A program made the position numbers and the translations under genes. Positions 26,035 through 35,083 of a DNA stretch of 64,000 nt are shown in pieces. Origin of the DNA: Rugamonas sp045984285 (GTDB lineage: Bacteria > Pseudomonadota > Gammaproteobacteria > Burkholderiales > Burkholderiaceae_D); contig NZ_JBJQIK030000007.1 of NCBI RefSeq assembly GCF_045984285.3, positions 62,001 through 126,000 on the forward strand. The letters are read 5' to 3'. Position 1 is the stretch's first letter. Each line of letters opens with the position of its first letter. Below the pieces are notes generated by a model. The model was not told the origin of the DNA. It did not search any database and worked only from the letters and a program-made list of their open reading frames with translations.

Positions 26035-26763
26035 CTAGAAGCTGCTGATCACGAGATGCACTCCCACCAGCAGCAGCACGGCGAGGAAGCATCGGCGGAA
26101 CAGTTCCGGCTGCATCCGTTTGCGCAGGCGCTGGCCAAACAACATCCCTGCCAATGCAGGAATCTGGGCTGCAAAGGAAAGTCCCGCTACCTCGATTCCC
26201 CAGGCGCCGCGCGCCGCCAGCGCAACCGCCAGCGCCATGGTGGATACCATGAACGACAGTCCCATCGCCTGCACCAGCTCATCGCGCTCTAAATCGAGCG
26301 CTTGCAGGTATGGCACGGCAGGCAGCACGAACACTCCCGTTGCTGCCGTCAGCAAGCCAGTAAAAATGCCCATCAGCGGCGAAAGCCAGTCTTCCGCGTC
26401 CGGCGCCACCCGCCAGCGCACGCGGGCCAGCCCGATCGCCGCATAGGCAAGCAGCGCCAGTCCAAGCACGATACTCCCGCTTTCGCCCGGCAGCGCGAAG
26501 GCGCTTCCCACCAGCGTGCCGGCGCAGATACCGGCCATCATCGGCGCGAACCGCAGCCATAGTGCATACACCGGCGCCCCTGCCAGTAGCTGCCACAGGT
26601 TCGTCAAAAGCGAAGGCACAACGAGCAACCCCGCGGCCTGCAGCGGCGGCATGTGCAGGCTCAGAAGCGCCATGGCCAGTGTAGGGAGTCCCATGCCGGT
26701 GACGCCTTTTACCAGCCCGGCAGCGAGGAAGATGGCAAGAATTGGGAAGGTGGTAGTGTCCAT
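26035..26763 (-). CDS. TauE/SafE-family permease
   Basis: 242 residues with about 7-8 hydrophobic segments. The two half-repeats are visible: GLVKGVTGMGLPTLAMALLS near the N-terminus and LMGIFTGLLTAATGVFVLP in the middle, each with the Gly-rich loop of the sulfite/organo-anion exporter family DUF81. The substrate is unknown. It is divergent from a LysR gene that probably regulates it. Confidence 0.85.
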   Translation of the reverse strand: MDTTTFPILAIFLAAGLVKGVTGMGLPTLAMALLSLHMPPLQAAGLLVVPSLLTNLWQLLAGAPVYALWLRFAPMMAGICAGTLVGSAFALPGESGSIVLGLALLAYAAIGLARVRWRVAPDAEDWLSPLMGIFTGLLTAATGVFVLPAVPYLQALDLERDELVQAMGLSFMVSTMALAVALAARGAWGIEVAGLSFAAQIPALAGMLFGQRLRKRMQPELFRRCFLAVLLLVGVHLVISSF

Positions 26764-26812
26764 GCACGCAGTATGCAGACGCCGGCGTGCACCGAAAATG
26801 TGGAATATACTG

Positions 26813-26843
26813 CTCCAGCCTTCGCCAAATCCGAAGGCTGGAG
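26813..26843 (+). promoter_or_regulatory. 12-bp perfect hairpin covering the ribosome site of the LysR gene
   Basis: CTCCAGCCTTCG (26813-26824) pairs perfectly with CGAAGGCTGGAG (26832-26843) over a 7-nt loop. The right arm contains the GGAG Shine-Dalgarno 6 nt before the ATG at 26850. As RNA it would hide the ribosome site; as DNA it could be the LysR autoregulatory dyad. Confidence 0.55.
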
Positions 26844-26849
26844 CCAGCG

Positions 26850-27770
26850 ATGCGATTCGACCTCACCGACCTCAAACTCTTCCTGCGTATTGCCGAAAGC
26901 GGCAGCATCACGGCCGGCGCGGAACACGCACACCTGGCACTGGCGTCGGCCAGCGCACGCATTCGCGGCATGGAAGACACGCTTGGTGTGCCGCTGCTGC
27001 TGCGCACGCGCCGCGGCGTCGAACCTACCGATGCCGGCCGCACCCTGCTTCACCACGCCCGCATCATCACACTGCAGATGGAACGCATGCGCGCCGACCT
27101 GGGCGAATTCGCGAGCGGCCTGAAAGGCCATATTCGCTTGCTTTGCAATACCTCGGCGCTGACCGAATTCCTGCCGGATCCTTTGGCCGTCTTCATGGCA
27201 GCGCATCCGCAAGTCAGCATCGGCCTGGATGAACGCACCAGCGTCAATGTGGTGCAGGGCATGCGTGACAAGCTGGCCGATATCGGCATCGCGTCCGACG
27301 CCATCGACACCAGCGGCCTCGAAACCCTGCCCTTCCGCGAAGACCGGCTGGTGGTGGCGCTGGCGCCTGCACATCTCGCCGCAAAAGGGCTGCGCCGCAA
27401 CAGCAGCGTGCCCTTCGCCTCCATGCTCGAACACGATTTCGTCGGCCTGGCCGGCGACAGCGCCTTGCAGACGTATATTGCCGAACAGGCCAACCGGCTG
27501 GGACGCCGCCTGCGCTACCGCGTGCACGTGCGCAGTTTCGATGCGGTGTGCCGCATCGCCGCCAGCGGTACCGGCATTGCGGTACTGCCGGAATCGGCGG
27601 TGCTGCGCTCGCGCGATGCGGGCACGCTGAAAATCATCCGTCTCAGCGACCGCTGGGCAAGCCGCCGCCTGCTCATTTGCATGAACAGCTACGACGACCT
27701 GCCCGGCTATGCGAAGGAGCTGGTGCGCTTACTCGCCCAGGAGCACCGGCAGCACGAGGGTGGTCAGTAG
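26850..27770 (+). CDS. LysR-family regulator, divergent from TauE permease
   Basis: 306 residues from ATG 26850. Winged helix at 1-60 (FDLTDLKLFLRIAESGSITA, then RTRRGVEPTDAGRTLLHHA); effector domain follows (GLKGHIRLLCNTSALTEFLP, GTGIAVLPESAV). An in-frame ATG 21 codons upstream would put the strong hairpin inside the gene and is less likely. Adjacent divergent TauE gene is the expected target. Its 3' end overlaps the convergent serine hydrolase gene by 42 nt. Confidence 0.85.
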   Translation: MRFDLTDLKLFLRIAESGSITAGAEHAHLALASASARIRGMEDTLGVPLLLRTRRGVEPTDAGRTLLHHARIITLQMERMRADLGEFASGLKGHIRLLCNTSALTEFLPDPLAVFMAAHPQVSIGLDERTSVNVVQGMRDKLADIGIASDAIDTSGLETLPFREDRLVVALAPAHLAAKGLRRNSSVPFASMLEHDFVGLAGDSALQTYIAEQANRLGRRLRYRVHVRSFDAVCRIAASGTGIAVLPESAVLRSRDAGTLKIIRLSDRWASRRLLICMNSYDDLPGYAKELVRLLAQEHRQHEGGQ

Positions 27771-28769
27771 CTTATCGCTGTTGGGGTGGGCGCCGCGCAT
27801 CTGGAAGTTGGTGGTGGTGATGACCACCACCGCATCCTGCTCCGGCAGCACATACACCTTGTTGCCGCCCATGCCGGACATGCCGAAGCTCGGCACCTTG
27901 CGCTCGCCCACCTTGAAGGGCTGCAGCCACCACAGGTAGCCGTAGTCGATGTCGTCCCGCGCATTGGCATGCGGCGCGATGGAACGCTTGACCCAGTCCG
28001 CCGAGATGATCTGCTTGCCTTCCCATTTGCCACCGTTCAGGTAGAGCTGTCCGAGCTTCAGCAGATCCCTGCTGCGCAAGCCGATGCCGCCGCCGGTCAT
28101 CGCGGGGCCGAGGGGCTGGAACTGCCATTTCACTGTCGTGATGCCGAGGGGCTTGAACAGCACCTCGTCCGCGAATGCGGGCACGGCGCGCCTGGTGGCT
28201 TTCTCCAGGATGGGACCCAGCAGCGTGACACCCGCCGTACAGTAGCTCCATGCGCGGCCATAGGGCTGCTTCTCCGGCTTCGGCACCCAGTCGGCAAAAC
28301 CCTTGATCGGCAGGTCGAGGTAAAAGCGGCTCCAGTCTTCGACCAGGTACATGCGCTCCTCGTTCCCGCGCGAGTACTGGTTATCGTCGTCGCATTCCAT
28401 CATGGAGCTCATCGTCAACAGGTCTTCGACCACAATCTTGCCCTTGCGCGGATCGGGCGCCGCCAGCGGCTGGCGGTCCTTGAAGAAGGGCAGCACCGGC
28501 GTATCGGCGCGAAGCAGCTTGCGGTCCACTGCGGCGCCAACCAGCATCCCCGCTACCGTCTTGGTCACGGAGCGCGTATTGCGCAGGCTTTCCGCGCCTT
28601 CCGCGTCGAAGTACTGCTCGTACAGGATTTTCCCGTGCTGGGCCACCACCACACTGGTGATCTGCTTGAAGTTCCCGGCTTTTACCTCGCTGGTGACGGC
28701 ATCGAGGCTGGCGGCATGGATGGGGGCCGCGGCAGCGGCAAGGCTTGCAGCGATTGCATATCGAAACAT
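27729..28769 (-). CDS. Exported class C beta-lactamase-like serine hydrolase
   Basis: 346 residues with a signal peptide (cleavage near IHAASL). Ser67-Val-Thr-Lys70 is the SxxK nucleophile motif, and Tyr176 in AWSYCTAGVTLLG is the YxN-like second motif (with Cys-Thr in place of the usual x-Asn). GMGGNKVYVLP near the C-terminus takes the place of the KTG motif. Such proteins are esterases, D-peptidases or amidases rather than true beta-lactamases. It lies 26 nt downstream of the AraC gene, probably in the same transcript. Confidence 0.8.
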   Translation of the reverse strand: MFRYAIAASLAAAAAPIHAASLDAVTSEVKAGNFKQITSVVVAQHGKILYEQYFDAEGAESLRNTRSVTKTVAGMLVGAAVDRKLLRADTPVLPFFKDRQPLAAPDPRKGKIVVEDLLTMSSMMECDDDNQYSRGNEERMYLVEDWSRFYLDLPIKGFADWVPKPEKQPYGRAWSYCTAGVTLLGPILEKATRRAVPAFADEVLFKPLGITTVKWQFQPLGPAMTGGGIGLRSRDLLKLGQLYLNGGKWEGKQIISADWVKRSIAPHANARDDIDYGYLWWLQPFKVGERKVPSFGMSGMGGNKVYVLPEQDAVVVITTTNFQMRGAHPNSDKLLTTLVLPVLLGE

Positions 28770-28795
28770 GAATGACTCCTCCTTTGCCGGGGAGT

Positions 28796-29641
28796 CTACC
28801 CCGGCATTGGAGGCGGTTTCTTGTATCCTTCAAACATTTTGCGCCGCCAGGCCCCCGGCGGCAGGCCGAAGCGCTGGCGGAAGGCATGCGTGAGGTGGCT
28901 CTGGTCGACAAAGCCCGCGTCGGCCGCAATCTCCGCCACGCTGAGGCCTGGCTGCCGCAGCAGCCTGCAGGCATGGTCGATGCGGCGCCAGCGCAGCAGT
29001 TCGCCGGGCGTACAGCCCAGCGCATCGCGGAACACGCGCGCCAGGTGAACCGGATGCACGCCTGCGCTTTCCGCCACTTCACCAATCGACAGGCCGGCAT
29101 CGGAGGCGCTGTCCATTACCGCTTCATAGGCGTGATACATCCATGATGGCGGCTGGCGCATGTTTTTTCGCGGCGACACGTCCGTTTCGGCCAACAGGTC
29201 CCATACGCCCGATTCCAGCAGCGTGGCATCGGGCGCGCCCTGCATCTCGCGCGCCAGCGAGAACGCCGTCCGCATGCAGGGTTGCCGTTGCAGGTAGCTG
29301 GAACTGGCCGGAATGCCGCGCAGCGCATCGGCGCCGTCCAGCCGCGCCGGATCGATGGAGATCGCCATGAAACGTCCTTGCCCGCCGAGGAAACGGTCGC
29401 GGTGCACGGTCCCCGGAGGGTTGTAGACAAGCGCCGGAGCCCGCGCGAATTCCGGTGCGCCGCGTGCGGTAGAGAGATAGGTGCCCGACAGCACCAGCAC
29501 GAAGTGGGCATCGGTATGCATATGCAGGTGCACATCGCGCTCCGGCGCCGTTGCATTCAGCACGCTGATATCGAATACCCCGCCCTGCTTGCAGTCCTGC
29601 AGCACGCCATAGAACTCGCCAGGACGGAAGTGGACCGTCAT
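28796..29641 (-). CDS. AraC-family transcriptional regulator
   Basis: 281 residues. An N-terminal cupin-like sensing domain (HLHMHTDAHFVLVLSGTYL, YNPPGTVHRDRF) precedes two helix-turn-helix units at about 180-270 (SIGEVAESAGVHPVHLARVFR; SVAEIAADAGFVDQSHLTHAF), closing with FGLPPGAWRR. It starts 2 nt after the beta-ureidopropionase stop, so it is either the tail of the pyrimidine operon or has an internal promoter in that gene. Target genes are unknown; the downstream serine hydrolase is the nearest. Confidence 0.85.
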   Translation of the reverse strand: MTVHFRPGEFYGVLQDCKQGGVFDISVLNATAPERDVHLHMHTDAHFVLVLSGTYLSTARGAPEFARAPALVYNPPGTVHRDRFLGGQGRFMAISIDPARLDGADALRGIPASSSYLQRQPCMRTAFSLAREMQGAPDATLLESGVWDLLAETDVSPRKNMRQPPSWMYHAYEAVMDSASDAGLSIGEVAESAGVHPVHLARVFRDALGCTPGELLRWRRIDHACRLLRQPGLSVAEIAADAGFVDQSHLTHAFRQRFGLPPGAWRRKMFEGYKKPPPMPG

Positions 29642-29643
29642 CG

Positions 29644-30879
29644 TCAGGCAGTGCCCGCCCGCTCCAGCATCGCGTGCAGCAGCACGTTGCAGCCTGCCTC
29701 CAGGTGCTCGGGCTTGGCATCTTCGATTTCGTTGTGGCTGATGCCGTCCTTGCAGGGCACGAAGATCATGCCGGAAGGCGCCAGGCGGGCCGCATAGATG
29801 GCGTCATGGCCCGCACCGGAGACCACGTCCATCGTCGAGTAGCCCAGTTTTTCCGTCGCGCTGCGCACCGCGCCCACCACGTCCGGATGGAAGGGGCACG
29901 GCGGGTAGTAGGAAACGCGTTCGATCTTGATATCGAGGCCGGATTCCGACGCGGTCTTGTCGATAAAGGCCAGCATTTCCTCGTGCATCCTGTTCAACAG
30001 CTCATCGCTCACATTACGCAGGTCGATGCTGAACTTTACCTGTCCCGGAATCACATTGCGGCTGTTCGGGAACACCTGCATCATGCCCACCGTGCCACGC
30101 CCGTACGGCGGGTAGCGGTTGGCGATGGCCACCACTTCGGGAATGATCTTCGCCGCCACCTGCATTGCGTCCTTCCGCAGGTGCATCGGCGTGGGACCGG
30201 CGTGCGCCTCCATCCCGCTCACCGTGCAGTCATACCACGACAGGCCCATCACGGCGGGAACTACCCCGATCACCTTGTCCGCGTCCTCCAGCACCGGGCC
30301 CTGTTCGATATGCGTTTCGAAATAGGCGCCGATAGGGTGCTGCCCCGGCACCTGGTCTCCCTTGTAGCCGATGCGTTCCAGTTCCTCGCCCACGCTCCTG
30401 CCTTCCGTATCCTTCGCCGCATACGCATGTTCCAGCGTGAAGGCGCCGCAGAATACGCCGGAGCCCATCATCACCGGCACGAAGCGGGAACCCTCTTCAT
30501 TGGTCCAGAACGCGACCTCGATCGGTGCTTTCGTTTTAATGCCCCTGTCGTTCAGCGTACGCACGACTTCCAGGCCGGCCAGCACGCCGTAGTTGCCGTC
30601 GAACTTGCCGCCGGTGGGCTGGGTGTCGATATGGCTGCCGGTCATCATCGGCGGCAGCGAATTGTCCGTGCCGTCGCGGCGCATGAATACGTTGCCGATC
30701 TGGTCGATGGTCACGCTCATGCCCGCGGCCTTGCCCCAGCCGACCACCAGGTCGCGGCCCTGCTTGTCCAGGTCCGTCAATGCGAGCCGCTTCACGCCGC
30801 CCTTCTCCGTCGCGCCGATCTGCGCGAGCTCCATCAGCGAGTCCCACAGGCGCTTGCCGTTGATACGCATATCACTCAT
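29644..30879 (-). CDS. Zn-dependent N-carbamoyl amidohydrolase, probable beta-ureidopropionase
   Basis: 411 residues from ATG 30879, chosen because AGGAG lies 6 nt upstream; ATGs at 30882 and 30870 are alternatives. M20-type hydantoinase/carbamoylase motifs: MTGSHIDTQPTGGKFDGNYG, WTNEEGSRFVPVMMGSG, HIEQGPVLEDADK, GMEAHAGPTPMHLRKDA, SGAGHDAIYAAR. In its operon context it hydrolyses N-carbamoyl-beta-alanine (or the methyl derivative) to beta-alanine, ammonia and CO2, the last step of reductive uracil or thymine breakdown. Directly follows dihydropyrimidinase. Confidence 0.88.
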   Translation of the reverse strand: MSDMRINGKRLWDSLMELAQIGATEKGGVKRLALTDLDKQGRDLVVGWGKAAGMSVTIDQIGNVFMRRDGTDNSLPPMMTGSHIDTQPTGGKFDGNYGVLAGLEVVRTLNDRGIKTKAPIEVAFWTNEEGSRFVPVMMGSGVFCGAFTLEHAYAAKDTEGRSVGEELERIGYKGDQVPGQHPIGAYFETHIEQGPVLEDADKVIGVVPAVMGLSWYDCTVSGMEAHAGPTPMHLRKDAMQVAAKIIPEVVAIANRYPPYGRGTVGMMQVFPNSRNVIPGQVKFSIDLRNVSDELLNRMHEEMLAFIDKTASESGLDIKIERVSYYPPCPFHPDVVGAVRSATEKLGYSTMDVVSGAGHDAIYAARLAPSGMIFVPCKDGISHNEIEDAKPEHLEAGCNVLLHAMLERAGTA

Positions 30880-30893
30880 CATCTGCTCCTGAA

Positions 30894-32288
30894 TCATTCT
30901 GCCGTTACGGGCCGGAAGGCCGGGCGGTCGATATGGCGGCCCGCGCCTTCCACGGCCATCAGCTCGCCGCGGTGGAACACCACCTTGCCCGCGGCCACGG
31001 TGGTGGCAGGAATGCCTTTCACGGTGCGGCCTTCGAACACATTGAAGCCGCCCTTTGCGAACTGGGTCTTGGCGGAGATGGTGCGCGTTGCGGCCGGGTC
31101 CCACACCACGATATCGGCATCCGCCCCGGCGGCAACGAGGCCTTTGCGCGGATAGATATTGAAGATCTGCGCCGCATTGGCCGAGGTCACGCGCACGAAT
31201 TCGGATGGCGTGAGCAGGCCCTTGTTCACGCCTTCGTCCCATATCACCGCCATGCGGTCTTCCACGCCGCCGCAGCCGTTTGGAATCTTCGCGAAGTTGT
31301 CCTTGCCGGCTGCCTTCTGCTCGGCGCAGAAGGTGCAGTGGTCGGTGGCCGTGGTGTGCAGGTTCCCGCCCTGCAGGCCGTGCCACAGCGCGCGCTGGTG
31401 CTCCTTGCTGCGGAAGGGAGGGCTCATCACGTGGCCCGCTGCGAAATCGAAGTCCGGGTTCTGGTAGACGCTGTCGTCGATCAGCAGGTGCCCGGCCAGC
31501 GCTTCGCCGTACACGCGCTGGCCCATTGCGCGCGCCCGCGTAATGGCTTCCAGCGACTCCTGGCAGGACACGTGCACGATATACAGCGGCGTATTCAGCA
31601 CATTGGCGATGGCGATGGCGCGGTTGGCCGCTTCCGCCTCCACGGCGGGAGGGCGCGACAGCGGATGGGACGATGGTCCCGTGAGTCCCTGCTTGATGAG
31701 GTCTTGCTGCAGCTGGTAGACCAGCTCACCGTTCTCCGCGTGCACGGTAGGAATCGCGCCCAGTTCGAGCGAACGTCGGAAGCTGCGCACCAGCGTTTCA
31801 TCATCCGCCATAATGGCGTTCTTGTAGGCCATGAAGTGCTTGAAACTGTTCACGCCATGATTGCGCACCAGCTCCCCCATCTCCTCATGCACCTGGTCCG
31901 ACCACCAGGTGATCGCCACATGGAAGGTATAGTCGCCCGCGGCCTTCTTCGCCCAGCCGCGCCACTGGTGGTAGGCTTCAAGCAGCGATTGCTGCGGATT
32001 CGGAATCACGAAGTCGATGATGGTGGTGGTGCCGCCCGCCATGCCCGCGGCGGTGCCGGTGTAGAAATCGTCGGCGGTAACGGTGCCCATGAAAGGCAGG
32101 TTCATATGCGTGTGCGGGTCGATCCCGCCAGGCATCACGTATTGGCCGGCGGCGTCGATGACCTGTGCGCCCGCCGGCGCCTGCAGGCCGCTGCCGACGG
32201 CGACGATCTTGTCGCCCTCGCACAGCACATCGGCCTTGAACGCGCGGTCGGCATTAACGACGGTACCGCCACGAATGATGATGCTCAT
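30894..32288 (-). CDS. hydA: Dihydropyrimidinase (D-hydantoinase)
   Basis: 464 residues. Cyclic amidohydrolase that opens dihydrouracil or dihydrothymine to the N-carbamoyl amino acid. GGIDPHTHMNLPF gives the metal-binding HxH, NSFKHFMAYKNA the carbamylated Lys, TVHAENGEL and YIVHVSCQE further metal His, and ATDHCTF the Asp region. AAGGAGAG precedes the ATG. It overlaps the NCS1 transporter stop by 4 nt (ATGA) and lies 14 nt before the beta-ureidopropionase. Confidence 0.93.
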   Translation of the reverse strand: MSIIIRGGTVVNADRAFKADVLCEGDKIVAVGSGLQAPAGAQVIDAAGQYVMPGGIDPHTHMNLPFMGTVTADDFYTGTAAGMAGGTTTIIDFVIPNPQQSLLEAYHQWRGWAKKAAGDYTFHVAITWWSDQVHEEMGELVRNHGVNSFKHFMAYKNAIMADDETLVRSFRRSLELGAIPTVHAENGELVYQLQQDLIKQGLTGPSSHPLSRPPAVEAEAANRAIAIANVLNTPLYIVHVSCQESLEAITRARAMGQRVYGEALAGHLLIDDSVYQNPDFDFAAGHVMSPPFRSKEHQRALWHGLQGGNLHTTATDHCTFCAEQKAAGKDNFAKIPNGCGGVEDRMAVIWDEGVNKGLLTPSEFVRVTSANAAQIFNIYPRKGLVAAGADADIVVWDPAATRTISAKTQFAKGGFNVFEGRTVKGIPATTVAAGKVVFHRGELMAVEGAGRHIDRPAFRPVTAE

Positions 32289-33769
32289 GAAGCTCTCCTT
32301 AATTCTGCGCTGCGCGCCGGGCTGGCCTTCATCATGATGCCGTACACCAGCGCCGAAATGGCTATGCCGACAAACCACGCATAGGTATAGATAGTCTTGA
32401 AGCCCTCGCCTACATCGGGGAAGGCGGACGGGAATGCGGCGTTCAGGAAGCCGGGAATATTCGGCAGCACGCCGAAAACGAAGGCCACCAGCGCCGCCAT
32501 GTTCCAGCCATTGCGGTAGGAATACTGCCCGTCCTCCCGGTAGAGTTCTTCGACGCTCAATTCCGTCCTGCGCACAAAGTAGTAGTCGACAATCAGCACG
32601 CCCGCGATGGGGCCCAGCAGCGCCGAATAGCCGATCAGCCAGGTGAAGATATAGCCCTGCGTGGTTTCCAGCAGCTTCCACGGCATCATGGCCAGCGCGA
32701 TGGCGGCAGTGATGTAGCCGCCGGTGCGGTAGGAAATCAGGCGTGGCGCCAGCGCCGAGAAATCATAAGCCGGGCCGACCAGGTTGGCCGCGAGGTTCAC
32801 GCTGACCGTGTCGATCAGCAGGATGATCAGCGCGATCAGCACAGCGGCGCTGGTCATGCGGCTCGCCAGGTCCACCGGATCCCAGATCGCCTTGCCATAC
32901 AGGACGATGGTGGCTGAGGTGACGATCACCGCGAGCGCAGCCAGCAGGCCCATAGGGACAGGCAAGCCGACCGACTGGCCTACCAGCTGGTCGCGCTGCG
33001 ATTTCGCAAAACGGGTGAAGTCGGGGATGTTCAGCGCCAGCGTGGCCCAGAAGCCCACCATCGCAGTCAGTGAAGGCCAGAAGGCCTGCCAGAACTGGCC
33101 CGCCTTCGCGCCGCCTTCAACGAATTGCGATGGCTGCTCCAGCAGCGGGCCGAAACCGCCTGCCTTCTGGTACACCCAGCCAAGCAGCACGAAGCAGATC
33201 AGTATCTTCAGCGGCGCCGTATAGGTTTCCAGCTTGCGGATGGAATCCATGCCATGCACGATGTACCAGAACTGGATGGCCCAGAATGCGAGGAAGCAGA
33301 GCAGCTGCATCAGGTTGATGCCAAGGCCCGCAATCTTCTCCCCGCCGATTTCACCTCCCAGCAGCACGCCCATCAGGGTGTAGATCATCTGCCCGCCAAA
33401 CCAGGTCTGGATGCCGTACCAGCCGCAGGCCACGATGGCGCGCATCAGCGCGGGCAGCCGCGCACCCGAGGTGCCGAATGACGCGCGCGCCAGCACCGCG
33501 TAGGGAATGCCGTATTTGGTGCCCGCATGGCCGATGGCGAGCATCGGCAGCAGCACGATGGCGTTGGCAAGGAAGACGGTCAGCACGGCCTGGTAGCCGG
33601 ACATGCCGCCTTCAATCAGGGAGGCCGACAGCGTATAGGCCGGAATGCACATCACCATGCCAACCCACAGCGCCGCAAAGTGATACCAGCGCCAGGTGCG
33701 TTGCGCGGCGCTGGTTGGTGCAAGGTCTTCATTCCACAACTCGGTACTGCCGTTCAGGTCTTTGCTCAC
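32285..33769 (-). CDS. NCS1-family nucleobase:cation symporter
   Basis: 494-residue membrane transporter with about 12 hydrophobic segments. NCS1 features: LWNEDLAPT near the N-terminus, the helix 1 region FAALWVGMVMCIPAYTL, KYGIPYAVLARASFG, WYGIQTWFGG, and LLIDTVSVNLAANLVGPAYDF. Family members import uracil, allantoin, hydantoins or thiamine. Between preA and hydA the likely substrate is uracil/thymine or dihydropyrimidine. Confidence 0.92.
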   Translation of the reverse strand: MSKDLNGSTELWNEDLAPTSAAQRTWRWYHFAALWVGMVMCIPAYTLSASLIEGGMSGYQAVLTVFLANAIVLLPMLAIGHAGTKYGIPYAVLARASFGTSGARLPALMRAIVACGWYGIQTWFGGQMIYTLMGVLLGGEIGGEKIAGLGINLMQLLCFLAFWAIQFWYIVHGMDSIRKLETYTAPLKILICFVLLGWVYQKAGGFGPLLEQPSQFVEGGAKAGQFWQAFWPSLTAMVGFWATLALNIPDFTRFAKSQRDQLVGQSVGLPVPMGLLAALAVIVTSATIVLYGKAIWDPVDLASRMTSAAVLIALIILLIDTVSVNLAANLVGPAYDFSALAPRLISYRTGGYITAAIALAMMPWKLLETTQGYIFTWLIGYSALLGPIAGVLIVDYYFVRRTELSVEELYREDGQYSYRNGWNMAALVAFVFGVLPNIPGFLNAAFPSAFPDVGEGFKTIYTYAWFVGIAISALVYGIMMKASPARSAELRRAS

Positions 33770-33793
33770 TGCGGCTCTCCTGGGGGTGGTGTG

Positions 33794-35083
33794 TCAGGCT
33801 GCTTCGGTGACTTTCTCGGCACGCGGGTTACGTGGGTCCTGGGTCCAGTTCATATAACCCTTGCCGGTGGCTTGCGGAACCATGGTAATACAACCCTGCA
33901 CCGGACATGTAATTTCGCAAAGATTACAGCCCACGCATTCCTCCACATTCACCTGGTAGGTGCGCACGGCGGTTGCTTCATCCACCAGCTGCCAGATCGA
34001 CTGGTGCGAAGTGTCCTCGCAGGCCACGTAGCAGCGGCCGCACTTGATACAGTCATCCTGGTTGATCTGCGCCACGACCTTGTAGTTCATGTCGAGATAC
34101 TTCCAGTCCGTGGTGTTCGGCACCGCCTTGCCGGAGAAGTCCGCCAGCGTCCTGTAGCCCTTCGCATCCATCCAGCGCGACAGGCCGTCCTTCATCTCTT
34201 CAACGATGCGGAAGCCGTGCAGCATGGCAGCCGTGCAGACCTGCACGCAGCCCGCGCCCAGCGCGATGAACTCGGCCGCGTCGCGCCAGTTGTTGATGCC
34301 GCCGATGCCGGAGATCGGCAGCCCTTTGGTCTGCGGATCGCGCGCGATCTCGGCCACCATGTTCAGCGCGATCGGCTTCACGGCCGTGCCGCAGTAGCCG
34401 CCGTGCGTGCTGGCGGTGCCCACGGTCGGCAGCGCCACCATGCGGTCCAGGTCAATCGATGTGATGGAGTTGATGGTATTGATCAGCGAGACCGCATCCG
34501 CGCCGCCTGCCTGCGCGGCCCGCGCCGGCCAGCGGATGTCGGTGATGTTCGGCGTGAGTTTCACGATCACCGGCAGCTTCGTGTGCTTCTTGCACCATGC
34601 GGTCACGTTCTGCACGTATTCCGGCACCTGGCCCACCGCCGCGCCCATGCCGCGCTCCGGCATGCCGTGCGGGCAGCCGAAATTCAGCTCGATGCCGTCC
34701 GCGCCGGTCGCTTCTACTTTCGGCAGGATATCGGCCCAGTAGTGCTCCTCGCACGGCAGCATCAGTGACACCACGATGGCGCGGTCCGGCCAGGCCTTCT
34801 TCACCACCGTGATTTCTTCCAGGTTGATTTCAAGGCTGCGGTCCGTAATCAGCTCGATATTATTGAAGCCGATGACTTCGCGGTTCTTGCCGTAGATGGC
34901 CGAGTAGCGCGACGAAACATTGACGGCCGGCGGATCTTCGCCCAGCGTCTTCCACACCACGCCGCCCCACCCTGCTTCGAAAGCGCGGATCACGTTATAG
35001 GCCTTGTCGGTTGGCGGAGCGGACGCCAGCCAGAAAGGATTCGGCGATTTGATGCCGCAGAAGTTGATGCTCAGATCAGCCAT
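33794..35083 (-). CDS. preA: PreA: NAD-dependent dihydropyrimidine dehydrogenase, FMN subunit
   Basis: 429 residues. The TIM-barrel part (about 1-320) resembles the dihydroorotate dehydrogenase fold: GIKSPNPFWLASAPPTDKAYN, NFGCPHGMPERGMGAA, KLTPNITDI, ISGIGGINNWRDAAEFI. The C-terminus has two 4Fe-4S clusters, CIKCGRCYVAC and CVGCNLCEITC. With PreT it reduces uracil and thymine to the dihydro forms. Its start shares a base with the preT stop (TAATG), so the two are translated in step. Confidence 0.96.
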   Translation of the reverse strand: MADLSINFCGIKSPNPFWLASAPPTDKAYNVIRAFEAGWGGVVWKTLGEDPPAVNVSSRYSAIYGKNREVIGFNNIELITDRSLEINLEEITVVKKAWPDRAIVVSLMLPCEEHYWADILPKVEATGADGIELNFGCPHGMPERGMGAAVGQVPEYVQNVTAWCKKHTKLPVIVKLTPNITDIRWPARAAQAGGADAVSLINTINSITSIDLDRMVALPTVGTASTHGGYCGTAVKPIALNMVAEIARDPQTKGLPISGIGGINNWRDAAEFIALGAGCVQVCTAAMLHGFRIVEEMKDGLSRWMDAKGYRTLADFSGKAVPNTTDWKYLDMNYKVVAQINQDDCIKCGRCYVACEDTSHQSIWQLVDEATAVRTYQVNVEECVGCNLCEITCPVQGCITMVPQATGKGYMNWTQDPRNPRAEKVTEAA

